IMG/VR virus record: IMGVR_UViG_3300034101_002745
Location: 1 to 30,838 of that record
Source of the DNA: a virus
Direction: 5' to 3' (one strand)
DNA length: 30,838 nt
Part shown: piece after piece, positions 1 to 7,020 of the stretch
How positions within the stretch are numbered: position 1 is the first letter of the stretch
How the letters are laid out: each line of letters begins with the position of its first letter
Position numbers and translations under genes: made by a program
The notes under the pieces: generated by a model
The model's input: only the letters and a program-made list of their open reading frames with translations
The model's database searches: none
Told to the model about the DNA's origin: nothing

Positions 1-175
1 AGAGGAAATCGCAAAAGCTGCAATCAAAGACGTGATCGCAGAAGCGAAGGCGAAAAAGGGCAGCGACAAAGACGCTGAACGCATGGAAGGCAGAGAGGCA
101 CGCAAGGCGGCGCGGCTGGGCGCACGCTTTGACCGAGGGGAGAGCATTGGAAAGGGTGCCGAGGAATGGTTAAAC
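1..175. repeat. Terminal direct repeat, left copy (circular closure)
   Basis: These 175 bases recur at 30664-30838. I see two differences: position 127 (C here, T at 30790) and position 148 (T here, C at 30811). Both fall in third codon positions of the tape measure gene and are synonymous (Arg and Ile). The repeat lets the gene that runs off the right end continue in frame at base 176. It therefore most likely marks assembly overlap of a circular or circularly permuted genome, not a biological terminal repeat. Confidence 0.95.
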
Positions 176-349
176 GCTTTCAGGGAACGCGAGAAGGCAC
201 GCGGCGGGATTGCCGGTCTGAAAGAGGGCATCGACACCGCGCAAAAGAACCTTGACGCATTGCAGGATCAAGGTAAAACGCTAACAAAAATAGAAGTCTT
301 GTTAGCTGGTAACCTGGCAAAGATCGACCAGAAAATCAGACTAGGATAA
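2..349 (+). CDS. Tape measure protein, C-terminal part (gene crosses the window junction)
   Basis: This is the 3' end of the gene that starts at 29318. Joining 29318-30838 to 176-349 gives one uninterrupted frame of 564 residues. The part here is a charged, Ala/Lys/Glu-rich helix ending with a heptad-like region (residues such as LDALQDQGKTLTKIEVLL) typical of a coiled coil. The tape measure protein fills the tail tube, sets its length and is injected with the DNA. 564 residues is short for the family, predicting a short to medium siphovirus tail. The stop is 10 nt before the start of the next gene at 360. The internal Met at 32 is not a separate gene start; the open frame continues upstream. 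Confidence 0.85.
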   Translation, partial: EEIAKAAIKDVIAEAKAKKGSDKDAERMEGREARKAARLGARFDRGESIGKGAEEWLNAFREREKARGGIAGLKEGIDTAQKNLDALQDQGKTLTKIEVLLAGNLAKIDQKIRLG

Positions 350-359
350 AGGGGGAACG

Positions 360-908
360 ATGAAACGAGCATTGATGATGGCAATCGGCGCGGCTTGCGC
401 TTGCGCGGTCGAAGCGGCGAATGAGTTTACCGGCACGCTGATTAGTAGGCCCGCTGAATGGAAGTATACCAAGACCAGCGGGTCAAGCACGCTCTCACAG
501 GGGTTCGGTGACTTCGTGTTTTGGCGGCACACGAACGGGACAAACGCCTATCAGATGACGACGGTTGCGGTTGACACGGCGGCACTAACGAACACGCAAC
601 AGCGGACGGTTAGTATCGGCGCAATCGTTGACGGGTTCGGAGATGTGCGGTCGTTTGCGGTGGTTCGGTTTCTGGCATTGCAGGCCGCATCAAACAACGT
701 CGGCAACGTGAAACTTGGCGGCGCGGCTGTTGACCCGTTCGGCGCATGGACGGTTGACGGCACAAACGGCGTAACGGTGGCACCGGGCGGCATGATGATG
801 ATCGTTGCACCGCAGGCCGGGTACACGGTCGGGACTGGAACAAACATCATGATCGAGGCCACAGGCGGCGCAGCAACGTACTATCTCTACATCGGCGGCA
901 ACGAGTAA
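360..908 (+). CDS. Tail-module beta-sandwich protein with N-terminal signal peptide
   Basis: 182 residues; ATG preceded by AAAGGGGGAACG, a good ribosome binding site. The N-terminus is a textbook Sec signal: MKR, a hydrophobic stretch of about 12 residues, and a likely cleavage after VEA (residues 17-19). The remainder is rich in Gly, Thr, Val and Asn. Its C-terminal half (AVDPFGAWTVDG, then VAPGGMMMIVAPQAGYTVGTGTN) resembles, from memory, small beta-sandwich proteins found near tail genes of many siphoviruses that normally lack a signal peptide. It lies directly after the tape measure gene, so a tail-tip or tail-decoration role is inferred. The export signal is unusual for a virion protein and is shared with the products at 2314 and 25967. 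A secreted non-virion role is the main alternative. Confidence 0.8.
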   Translation: MKRALMMAIGAACACAVEAANEFTGTLISRPAEWKYTKTSGSSTLSQGFGDFVFWRHTNGTNAYQMTTVAVDTAALTNTQQRTVSIGAIVDGFGDVRSFAVVRFLALQAASNNVGNVKLGGAAVDPFGAWTVDGTNGVTVAPGGMMMIVAPQAGYTVGTGTNIMIEATGGAATYYLYIGGNE

Positions 909-918
909 CGGAGGGGCA

Positions 919-1236
919 ATGGCTCTCAACGCTACCATAACCTCATCCAACTATGATTACACGGTCACGCAAACAGATCCGTCACGCGTGCCGCGTTATC
1001 GCTACGTAGACGGCTCATGGGTGCTGGCCGGGCACGTTGTAACAAACACATCGCGCCAGCGCACGCTTTGGACGGCAGCGACAAAGGCGGCGATTGATGC
1101 GTATATATCGACGTACATCGCACCAAGTGGCGCTGAAGCGTCAATCAACCCGACCGTGCAAAACCTGATTGTCGGGTCTTGGCAGCTCGAAATCGTTGTT
1201 GCTACAAAGACGGTCACATGGGAGGCCGCAACGTGA
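919..1236 (+). CDS. Hypothetical tail-module protein
   Basis: 105 residues, starting at an ATG 7 nt after GGAGGGG; it lies 10 nt after the preceding stop. No signal peptide or membrane segment. The sequence is Thr/Ala/Val-rich (RYRYVDGSWVLAGHVVTNTSRQRTLW), compatible with a small beta-rich structural protein, but I do not recognise the family. Its TGA overlaps the GTG start of the next gene (GTGA), so the two are translationally coupled. Position between the tape measure and fibre genes suggests a tail-tip or baseplate component. Confidence 0.75.
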   Translation: MALNATITSSNYDYTVTQTDPSRVPRYRYVDGSWVLAGHVVTNTSRQRTLWTAATKAAIDAYISTYIAPSGAEASINPTVQNLIVGSWQLEIVVATKTVTWEAAT

Positions 1237-1565
1237 GATTCTTTGCAAACCAATTACAGGCCGGGCAAACGGTAAACGCCGAAGGGTTTGCCAAGGGTTT
1301 GCAAGCGTTGGCTGATGCGGTCGAATTGATGGAGGGTGACGGTTGCTATATTACATGGTCGGCACTGAATATCCCGACGATCCATGTTGACCTTTCGTCG
1401 TCATCAAGCGGCATGGATGCGCTCTTCGCCGCGCTATCAACGCTCTATTCCCCCTCGCACGTATTAGGCCGGAAGCCGGTTGATGAAAACGATTTGACGA
1501 AGGGCTATGAATACGGTTGGGTTGAGACGGTGACGCACGCATCGCAGCACCCGGAGGCGGAATGA
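1233..1565 (+). CDS. Hypothetical tail-module protein, GTG start
   Basis: 110 residues. I chose GTG 1233 because GGAGG lies 8 nt upstream and the start overlaps the preceding stop. An in-frame ATG at 1179 would overlap the previous gene by 58 nt and has no ribosome binding site. The middle holds a serine run (DLSSSSSGMDALFAAL). The C-terminal segment (VLGRKPVDENDLTKGYEYGWVETVTH) looks globular. There is no recognisable domain. It overlaps the next ATG by 4 nt. Role inferred only from position: part of the tail tip or fibre assembly. Confidence 0.7.
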   Translation: MRFFANQLQAGQTVNAEGFAKGLQALADAVELMEGDGCYITWSALNIPTIHVDLSSSSSGMDALFAALSTLYSPSHVLGRKPVDENDLTKGYEYGWVETVTHASQHPEAE

Positions 1566-2299
1566 GTGACGCGGGCAAAGTGTTGATTGGCACGGACGGA
1601 AATCCGCTGTTGAGTGCGGACGGAAAGATTGTTCTTGCGGATAATCTGTATCCAAAAACTGCGATACCAGCCGGCTGGGTGCTTAATGTATCGGGCTTGT
1701 CGTATTTCAATCACGTGGACAATGCCCTTGCATGGGACAGGTCTGATAGCGCAAATGGGACATACCCTGATTTCCAGGCGTCTCTCGGTGCACAATCTTG
1801 GAGTGGTTCGTCGGCGTCAGATGACTCGCCGGTTGGGTTTTTGGGATTAAGTATTCAGGAAAACGGTGCGACGTTTGATAGGTTTTTTGATACGCAACTC
1901 ATTAAGCTTCCGATCACAGGATGGGACACGACGCTTGAATGGACCCGCGTCAACAAGTTGAAACTCAATTTTGAAGTTTGGCCTGCCTTTTATAACGATG
2001 ACTGGTCGGCTTACGATATAAACTTTAAAGCGTACATGGGGCAAGGATCGACCATTACTGAGCCGTCTGGTTCAAATGAGCCGTGGACTGGCGATGGGTG
2101 GGCGTTGATTGGTGAAGGGTCAACATCAAACCCGAACGCGGCTATATTCACCGGAAGCGTAGACTTGACAATGCGTGATGATGGAGGCAATCTATACTTT
2201 GCGCTTTGGGCTGATAATCCAGCCAGTCCGAACGTAGTAAGACAAGACTCCATACTTTATATCACATCAATCAGCGTCATTTACAACCTCGCCACTTAA
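1562..2299 (+). CDS. Putative minor tail or fibre protein
   Basis: 245 residues, ATGA overlap with the preceding gene and a GGAGG ribosome binding site. The N-terminus (KVLIGTDGNPLLSADGKIVLADN) is a short repeat-like beta motif of the kind seen at the head of phage tail-fibre and minor tail proteins. The rest is aromatic-rich (many Trp, Tyr and Phe) and would suit a lectin- or jelly-roll-like beta-sandwich that binds carbohydrate. The central part is visibly more AT-rich than neighbouring genes, suggesting a recently acquired module. I infer receptor contact or adhesion from composition and from the neighbouring fibre gene; the family is not recognised. Confidence 0.7.
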   Translation: MSDAGKVLIGTDGNPLLSADGKIVLADNLYPKTAIPAGWVLNVSGLSYFNHVDNALAWDRSDSANGTYPDFQASLGAQSWSGSSASDDSPVGFLGLSIQENGATFDRFFDTQLIKLPITGWDTTLEWTRVNKLKLNFEVWPAFYNDDWSAYDINFKAYMGQGSTITEPSGSNEPWTGDGWALIGEGSTSNPNAAIFTGSVDLTMRDDGGNLYFALWADNPASPNVVRQDSILYITSISVIYNLAT

Positions 2300-2313
2300 C
2301 GAAGGGACACGCA

Positions 2314-4992
2314 ATGAGAAAACTGACCGCAATCGCAATCGCCACACTGACAGCCTGGACGCTGTACGCCGCACCCGCAGACGACCGCAACTGGGCAACC
2401 CGCGTCAAGTGCGAGCTTCAGACGGCGGGCGGTGAGTCGCTCCAGACGCTGACATGGCAGCAAGGCACGACGCCGCTGCTATCGTTTGACCAGTACCGGC
2501 AGGGCAAGGAACTGTCGGTCACGAACGCGGCAAACACGAACGTGACCGCTATCCTGTTTATCGGCGCGTCGGCAACGAACTCCAGTTACGTGATAGTGAC
2601 CAATTACGCGGTTGTCAATAACGGCTTCCTCTTCAAGGTGCCGACCGTTGGCACGAACACGCAAGGGAACGCGGCGGGCTGGTGGTACGCGGTCTATTTT
2701 GAGCAAGCCGGGTCTCGCTACTGGACGGGAAACGGGCGGCTTGACATCATCAAAACCACGAGCACGGCTGACGGGCTGGCGTGGAGCGCGATTGTGCCGC
2801 CTGTCGTTATTACGGCAATCGACGCCACGAACGCCGCGCAATCGGTCGTCGGCGCGTCTGGGGCAGTCTGGCGGGTTGAATGGCTCGCCGGAGACACCAA
2901 CGAAGCCGCGCTCCGTGCAGCCGGCGACGTGGCGGGCAGCAACTACACCGACGCCGTTTCCGCTGGTAAGATCTCTACCAACGACGCCGCCTACCTCGCG
3001 GCCTGCACCAACTCGGCATACTACGCCGGGCTGACGACATACGTTTCCAACCGCGTGACGTACATCGGCACAAACGCCTTTACTGGCGGAGGCGGCACGG
3101 CGCAGACGAACGTCGCGCACAACTCCCTGCTTGGCATCCTCGGCGCTGGCACGCTGCACGTTTCGGACATCCAGACGAACCTGATTGCCGGTGCGTTGCA
3201 AGGCAGTAACGCGGTAACGATTTGGGGCGCGGACGGATTTAAAGCCGGATATGGCAGCAACATCGCGGCGGCGGTCAGTGCGTCTGTGGCAGGAGATGTT
3301 ATTGCAATTGGACCAGGCATTTTCTCTTCGGGCACTGCGGCTTTGCGGATGAACCCAAATACTACGCTTGTCGGCTCTGGCGCGTTGACGACACGCATCC
3401 TCGCGCCCGTAACATTTACAGGGACCGGAATCGTGCAACCAACCAATAATTGTCGGATTGAAAATCTCTCTATAGAAGCAGATGTGAGTCATGTCGTGGC
3501 AGGGGAATATGTGATGGCAATACACATAATCACAGGGTCAACCAATGTTTATATTCGAAACTGTAATTTAGTCGGAGCCGCTGACGGAGTCTACATGTAC
3601 TCGGCACAAGGGGTAAAAATTGAGAATTGCAAAATATGGTCAGCCTTTGATGGCATACTAATTTCTTCGGGCAGTGTGTATGATGTTGTAAATTGTGAAA
3701 TAATAGTAGACGCTACATTATGGCCTGGGGGGGCAGGTAGTATAGCGAATGGAGTAGTTGTAGTCGGTAGCACGGGCACGGTATCGTTTTGCACAATCAC
3801 GGTATCGGGATCAAGCGTGGAAAATTACGCCGTTTCATCCGCCGGCAGTGTAACTCTAAATATGTGTGTATTGTCTAGTTCTGGTTCAGGAACCGTTGCA
3901 GATATATATGTAATAAATGGGGTAACAACAGAATACGGTTGTAAATATACGACACAGATAGGCGCAGTCACACACGGCATATTGCGAGGCGACGGGTCAA
4001 CAATCACGGTCGGCGGCACGAACCTGCAAACCCTGCTCGACGGCAAGCTGAACACGAATGGCATGACTGACGCGATCCACGGCGCACGCGGCGGGCTTAA
4101 CCTGCACAACCTCGCAGATGCGAACGGCGCGGGGTTCTATTCGGCGGATCACTACAAGGCGGTAGAAAGCATGAAAGGCCGGACGAACGTATGGAATAGC
4201 GCGGCGGCGGGCGGCGTGACAAACGTCATTCTCTCCACGCCCATCTCCACACTATCCACCGGCGCGGTCGTGACGGTCACGCCGTCGCAATCCAAGCGCA
4301 TCTATCAGGTGTCAGCCTCATCTCCGATCACGCTGACCAACGACCTGACGCAACTCGCCGCGAACTGCACAACGAACTACGAATGGGAAACGTGGATCAA
4401 TTACACCGACACCAACGCCCTCTCGACCGTTTGGGATAGCCGCATCGCGTGGCAGCAGCAGACGCCTGATCTGACGGTTACTGGACTCTACAAGTTTGCG
4501 TTCTCGACGGCGTGCGGCACAAACATCGCTGGACGTCAGTCATATCCGACAGTGTACAAGACTCAAAAAATACCGGTCGGCTACGCAGTGGGAACCTCTT
4601 CTGGGACATATCTTGTGATGAACCGGATCAACTACACATTGCCCGCGCTGACAAACTCGATTTCGGTTATCGCCCCCGATGTTTATCCGAGAATCATAAG
4701 CACAACCTTATATGGCGGGATCGGTACAAATAGCGTTTTGCTGTCTATCGCACGCGGCAATTTCTACACGGCAAGCGCCACACCGATTAACACGACAAAA
4801 GAGTTCATCGAAATCAACACAACCACCACGGTCAAGTCTTTTTACCAACCGGCGCAGACTAGTAGAAACGATTTCGACTATTTTGTGGTTGCGCATAAAT
4901 ACGTCACCGGGGCAATCAATATCCCGTATGTCGATACACGGCCAGCCAACGAACTCGAAACCGCCGCCTATAACGCAGGCTGGAGGCCGTAA
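2314..4992 (+). CDS. Large secreted-type tail fibre/tailspike with right-handed beta-helix
   Basis: 892 residues; ATG after GAAGGGACACGCA. Residues 1-20 form a Sec-type signal (MRKLTAIAIATLTAWTLYA, cleavage at LYA/AP). Residues about 20-290 are Asn/Thr/Ala-rich and beta-like. Residues about 300-555 show pectate-lyase-type parallel beta-helix repeats: recurrent short rungs such as VYIRNCNLVGAADGVYMY and VKIENCKIWSAFDGILIS. Residues about 570-620 contain a helical neck (LQTLLDGKLNTNGMTDAIHG), then a C-terminal beta domain to residue 892. This architecture fits a trimeric receptor-binding fibre or spike, possibly with glycan-cleaving activity. The helix-coding part (about 3290-3970) is much more AT-rich than the flanks, indicating module exchange. 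A signal peptide on such a protein is odd. No neighbouring chaperone or intramolecular autoprotease motif was recognised. Confidence 0.85.
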   Translation: MRKLTAIAIATLTAWTLYAAPADDRNWATRVKCELQTAGGESLQTLTWQQGTTPLLSFDQYRQGKELSVTNAANTNVTAILFIGASATNSSYVIVTNYAVVNNGFLFKVPTVGTNTQGNAAGWWYAVYFEQAGSRYWTGNGRLDIIKTTSTADGLAWSAIVPPVVITAIDATNAAQSVVGASGAVWRVEWLAGDTNEAALRAAGDVAGSNYTDAVSAGKISTNDAAYLAACTNSAYYAGLTTYVSNRVTYIGTNAFTGGGGTAQTNVAHNSLLGILGAGTLHVSDIQTNLIAGALQGSNAVTIWGADGFKAGYGSNIAAAVSASVAGDVIAIGPGIFSSGTAALRMNPNTTLVGSGALTTRILAPVTFTGTGIVQPTNNCRIENLSIEADVSHVVAGEYVMAIHIITGSTNVYIRNCNLVGAADGVYMYSAQGVKIENCKIWSAFDGILISSGSVYDVVNCEIIVDATLWPGGAGSIANGVVVVGSTGTVSFCTITVSGSSVENYAVSSAGSVTLNMCVLSSSGSGTVADIYVINGVTTEYGCKYTTQIGAVTHGILRGDGSTITVGGTNLQTLLDGKLNTNGMTDAIHGARGGLNLHNLADANGAGFYSADHYKAVESMKGRTNVWNSAAAGGVTNVILSTPISTLSTGAVVTVTPSQSKRIYQVSASSPITLTNDLTQLAANCTTNYEWETWINYTDTNALSTVWDSRIAWQQQTPDLTVTGLYKFAFSTACGTNIAGRQSYPTVYKTQKIPVGYAVGTSSGTYLVMNRINYTLPALTNSISVIAPDVYPRIISTTLYGGIGTNSVLLSIARGNFYTASATPINTTKEFIEINTTTTVKSFYQPAQTSRNDFDYFVVAHKYVTGAINIPYVDTRPANELETAAYNAGWRP

Positions 4993-5025
4993 CCATGCAC
5001 CGAAACGCGGAAAGGATCAACTGAT

Positions 5026-5349
5026 ATGGGAATCAATGAGGAGCTTTTAGGCCAGTACGCCTTATCTGCGTCCAAACTGTTTAGGGGTGAGTCACTCGAC
5101 CCGCTTACGCTTAACCAGTTTCACGGCGCGACTGGCCTGCTACTGTTGGAGGTCAACAAGCGGTGTCTAGGCCGATGTGAAACAGGGTCACTGAAAGACG
5201 CCGTTGTCAGAAACTTCCGCATGATCGTTGTTTGCGCGTCCATCGTGTCAGGCGTGATTGGTGTTTTTGCCACAGGCAAACTGCCAAAATTGAGCAGCTT
5301 GCTCAATGGTAGCGAAACAGTGGTCAAGGCGATGGTCAATGCGGACTGA
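5026..5349 (+). CDS. Small single-span membrane protein, holin candidate
   Basis: 107 residues. One clear hydrophobic segment at about residues 65-83 (MIVVCASIVSGVIGVFATG) follows a soluble helical N-terminal part and is followed by a short basic/polar tail. The nearest ribosome binding site-like sequence (GGAAAGGA) is somewhat far from the ATG; a 9-codon ORF at 4995-5024 ends just before this start and may couple translation. Position after the fibre gene and before two more tiny membrane-type proteins suggests a lysis cassette, so a holin or accessory lysis role is inferred. A virion-associated membrane protein is the alternative. The family is not recognised. Confidence 0.7.
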   Translation: MGINEELLGQYALSASKLFRGESLDPLTLNQFHGATGLLLLEVNKRCLGRCETGSLKDAVVRNFRMIVVCASIVSGVIGVFATGKLPKLSSLLNGSETVVKAMVNAD

Positions 5350-5362
5350 ACGGGGGTGCGAA

Positions 5363-5464
5363 ATGACCGCTGTAATCAGGTTTCTGGAATGGCTGTCCCG
5401 CGTGGGGCGGGCAATGGAGGCATGGGCGGACGGAGAATCGAAAACAACAGGAGGCGTGGAATGA
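5363..5464 (+). CDS. 33-residue amphipathic peptide
   Basis: A very short ORF (MTAVIRFLEWLSRVGRAM...) whose first 22 residues would form an amphipathic, tryptophan-containing helix (Trp10, Trp21) with Arg on one face. Its stop overlaps the next start as ATGA at 5461, and GGGGGTGCGAA lies before its ATG. The tight coupling within a row of small membrane proteins supports it as real. It could help disturb the membrane at lysis, but that is inference from composition and position. It may also serve only as a coupling leader for the next gene. Confidence 0.5.
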   Translation: MTAVIRFLEWLSRVGRAMEAWADGESKTTGGVE

Positions 5465-5586
5465 GTGCACAGTATGCAGCGTTGGGTGTTCAAGTGGCGG
5501 CGGCAATTCTGAAATGGTGGAGTGAACGCAAGGCCGCAAAAGCGAAAGCGAAAGCGGAGAAAGAGAAAGCGGCGGTGAAGCCGTGA
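5461..5586 (+). CDS. 41-residue membrane peptide with basic tail, lysis candidate
   Basis: Start ATG 5461 chosen for its AGGAGG ribosome binding site 7-8 nt upstream and the ATGA overlap; a longer version from GTG 5356 lacks a site and would encode an out-of-character Arg/Gly-rich leader. Residues 4-20 are hydrophobic (YAALGVQVAAAILKWW). The rest is a Lys/Ala/Glu helix (KAKAKAEKEKAAVKP). A short span plus a strongly charged C-terminus is the layout of small holin-like proteins. Function inferred only; the family is not recognised. Confidence 0.55.
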   Translation: MSAQYAALGVQVAAAILKWWSERKAAKAKAKAEKEKAAVKP

Positions 5587-6107
5587 GCGCGTCCGCAAAG
5601 TTCAAGCCGCACTTTACCGGCACCTATCAACTGGTTCCAGCTGGTAGCATGATGCGGCGGCGGCTTCTGTTCAAAGAGCCGGTCGCGCTATATGACTTCC
5701 AGAATGACTCGGTTGCGCCGCTGACCTTCTGGCGTGACATTGATTCGTTCATCCGCCCGTTTCGGCATTTCGACAAGTGCGACTTCGGATCGGTTCCGAC
5801 TTTGCTGCAATCGCTGGTCAGCCCGACATGCGCGGCGCGTGCGTTTATCATCCACGATGCGGCGTATGAGTTTCATAGCTGGTGGACCGAGGATGGGCTT
5901 GTAGAGTGTTCGCAGCGTGAGGCGGATGATATGCTCTACCACATGATGCGGGCTGAGGGTTGCAGCGTATGGCTCGCGTCGAAAGCGTGGGCTGGCGTCC
6001 GGGCTGGCGGCTGGACGTGCTGGCGCAAACCGATGGCGACAATCGAAAACGCCCGCCGTCTGGAGCGTGCATCAATGCCCGGCTTTGAGGATCAACCGGC
6101 GGACTAA
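5583..6107 (+). CDS. DUF1353-family phage protein
   Basis: 174 residues from a GTG that overlaps the preceding TGA. The central and C-terminal parts carry the DUF1353 pattern as I know it: a SVPTLLQSL segment, then AFIIHDAAYE (His-Asp), then READDMLYHMMRAEG, and a C-terminal AWAGVRAGGWTCW. The family is common in tailed phages beside lysis or tail genes and has no established biochemical role that I can name. The invariant HD and AD(D) residues would suit a metal site. It is the last gene before the major terminator and follows three small membrane-type proteins, so involvement in lysis is a reasonable guess. It is not a recognisable muramidase or amidase. Confidence 0.8.
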   Translation: MSASAKFKPHFTGTYQLVPAGSMMRRRLLFKEPVALYDFQNDSVAPLTFWRDIDSFIRPFRHFDKCDFGSVPTLLQSLVSPTCAARAFIIHDAAYEFHSWWTEDGLVECSQREADDMLYHMMRAEGCSVWLASKAWAGVRAGGWTCWRKPMATIENARRLERASMPGFEDQPAD

Positions 6108-6123
6108 CCCACCGCCGTTCCCC

Positions 6124-6172
6124 GGCCCGCCGTGCGCGTCACCTTTCCGCGTGCGGCGGGCCTTCTTTTTTT
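6124..6172 (+). terminator. Strong intrinsic terminator closing the late operon
   Basis: A 15-bp stem (6124-6138 with 6148-6162, two G-T pairs) closes a 9-nt loop and is followed by TTCTTTTTTT. It lies 17 nt after the DUF1353 stop and just before the early promoter, so it separates late from early transcription. Confidence 0.93.
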
Positions 6173-6273
6173 CCGCTTTCCCCGCTTGCGAATCAGTCCG
6201 CACTTTGTAACCCGCTAAAAATCAGACACTTGCGAGCCGAATAAAATAATATAAAAATAAATAAAAATAACTG

Positions 6274-6302
6274 TTGACAGCGAAACGGTCTTATGAGATA
6301 CT
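6274..6302 (+). promoter_or_regulatory. Main early promoter (sigma70-like, extended -10)
   Basis: TTGACA at 6274-6279, a 17-nt spacer ending in TGA, then GATACT at 6297-6302. About 30 nt directly upstream (6240-6270) consist almost only of A and T in a repeated TAAAAATAAA pattern, like an UP element. The predicted transcript begins around 6309 and has a GGGCG/CGCCC hairpin just before the first ribosome binding site. It should drive the early operon starting at 6353. The region 6173-6352 holds no other gene. Confidence 0.8.
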
Positions 6303-6352
6303 GCTCTCAATCAAGGGGCGATAGGCGCCCGGAGATGAAAGGGAGAAACGAC

Positions 6353-6511
6353 ATGAAAAACAGATACAAGGTTGAAACAAGAGGAAACAGCTATGTTGTG
6401 GTCTGCACTGATACGTTATCAATTGTCAGGTGGTTCAATTCAAACAGGCAAGCACCAGAACAGCGTCATGCTGCTGTTTGTTTTGCGAATGAGTTGAACA
6501 GTAAGCAGTAA
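6353..6511 (+). CDS. Small hypothetical early protein
   Basis: 52 residues; start at ATG 6353 behind AAAGGGAG. An in-frame ATG at 6293 lies inside the promoter and is rejected. The protein begins MKNRYKVETRGNSYVVVC, a beta-hairpin-like start, followed by a helix containing RHAAVCFANELN. First gene of the early transcript. No known domain; such first early proteins often act on host functions, but nothing here shows that. Confidence 0.7.
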   Translation: MKNRYKVETRGNSYVVVCTDTLSIVRWFNSNRQAPEQRHAAVCFANELNSKQ

Positions 6512-6518
6512 CCAACCC

Positions 6519-6539
6519 GCGCCGGACGGCCACGGCGCA
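6519..6539 (+). repeat. Repeated leader hairpin, copy 1
   Basis: A 21-nt element, exactly repeated at 9109-9129. It forms a perfect 6-bp hairpin (GCGCCG with CGGCGC, loop GACGGCCA). It lies 15 nt upstream of the ATG at 6555, close to the ribosome binding site. There is no T-tract, so a translational control or mRNA-processing role fits better than termination. Confidence 0.75.
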
Positions 6540-6554
6540 CGAAAGGCGAAACAG

Positions 6555-6803
6555 ATGAAAGAGGCGACAGAGTTTTACGAGGCGCAGCAGCTTTCGTGCG
6601 GAGATGACGGTATACCCGTGCTGACAGCAGACGGAAATCAGAAATGGTTTCGGCTCGGCGGTCGCACTCTTGAAGGTGCTCGCGGTGCGATTGCCTTATC
6701 CCGTCATGCTCGCGGCATTTCCGAACGGTTCATCGGCAATGGCGACTCGGTGGCAATTTTTCGCATCCGGCACTTTGTCGGCACGGTTGAAACAGTGGAG
6801 TAA
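6555..6803 (+). CDS. Hypothetical early protein
   Basis: 82 residues, behind GAAAGGCGAAACAG and a repeated leader hairpin. Sequence MKEATEFYEAQQLSCGDDGIPVLTADG suggests an alpha/beta domain; the end (VAIFRIRHFVGTVETVE) is beta-like. I do not recognise the family. It is the second gene of the early operon. After its stop, a GCCGG/CCGGC hairpin with a TCAA loop (6812-6825) sits just ahead of the next ribosome binding site. Confidence 0.65.
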   Translation: MKEATEFYEAQQLSCGDDGIPVLTADGNQKWFRLGGRTLEGARGAIALSRHARGISERFIGNGDSVAIFRIRHFVGTVETVE

Positions 6804-6837
6804 CAACAACAGCCGGTCAACCGGCAGAAAGGCAAGC

Positions 6838-7020
6838 ATGAAGCAGGAGAAATACACGGGCAGCAAGACGGCACACCGCATTTTCACGCTGGCAATCCCG
6901 GCGGATGTTTGGCAGGTGGCGGAAGAAGAGTCACGGCGGGATAACAACCGGCCCCTTGGCCCGACGCTGGTCAAGATGCTCCAGCGGGCGATTGCACGGC
7001 GGAAGGCGGTGGCGCAATGA
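6838..7020 (+). CDS. Ribbon-helix-helix-like DNA-binding protein (candidate regulator)
   Basis: 60 residues, from ATG 6838 with GAAAGG upstream. A short beta strand (HRIFTLAIPADVW) is followed by two helices (WQVAEEESRRDNN, then PLGPTLVKMLQRAIARRKAV). That matches the size and order of Arc/MetJ-type ribbon-helix-helix repressors, in which the strand pair enters the DNA major groove as a dimer. It is the only obvious transcription-factor-like protein in the early region. Identification is by pattern only. Its stop overlaps the next start (ATGA). Confidence 0.55.
   Translation: MKQEKYTGSKTAHRIFTLAIPADVWQVAEEESRRDNNRPLGPTLVKMLQRAIARRKAVAQ

Noticed and set aside
2479-3525. 348-codon open frame on the minus strand in the fibre gene
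   Set aside because: Arg/Val/His-rich shadow of the plus-strand fibre protein, with no domain and no promoter or ribosome binding site.
6293-6352. Upstream in-frame start for the gene at 6353
   Set aside because: The ATG lies within the promoter spacer, before the expected transcription start.
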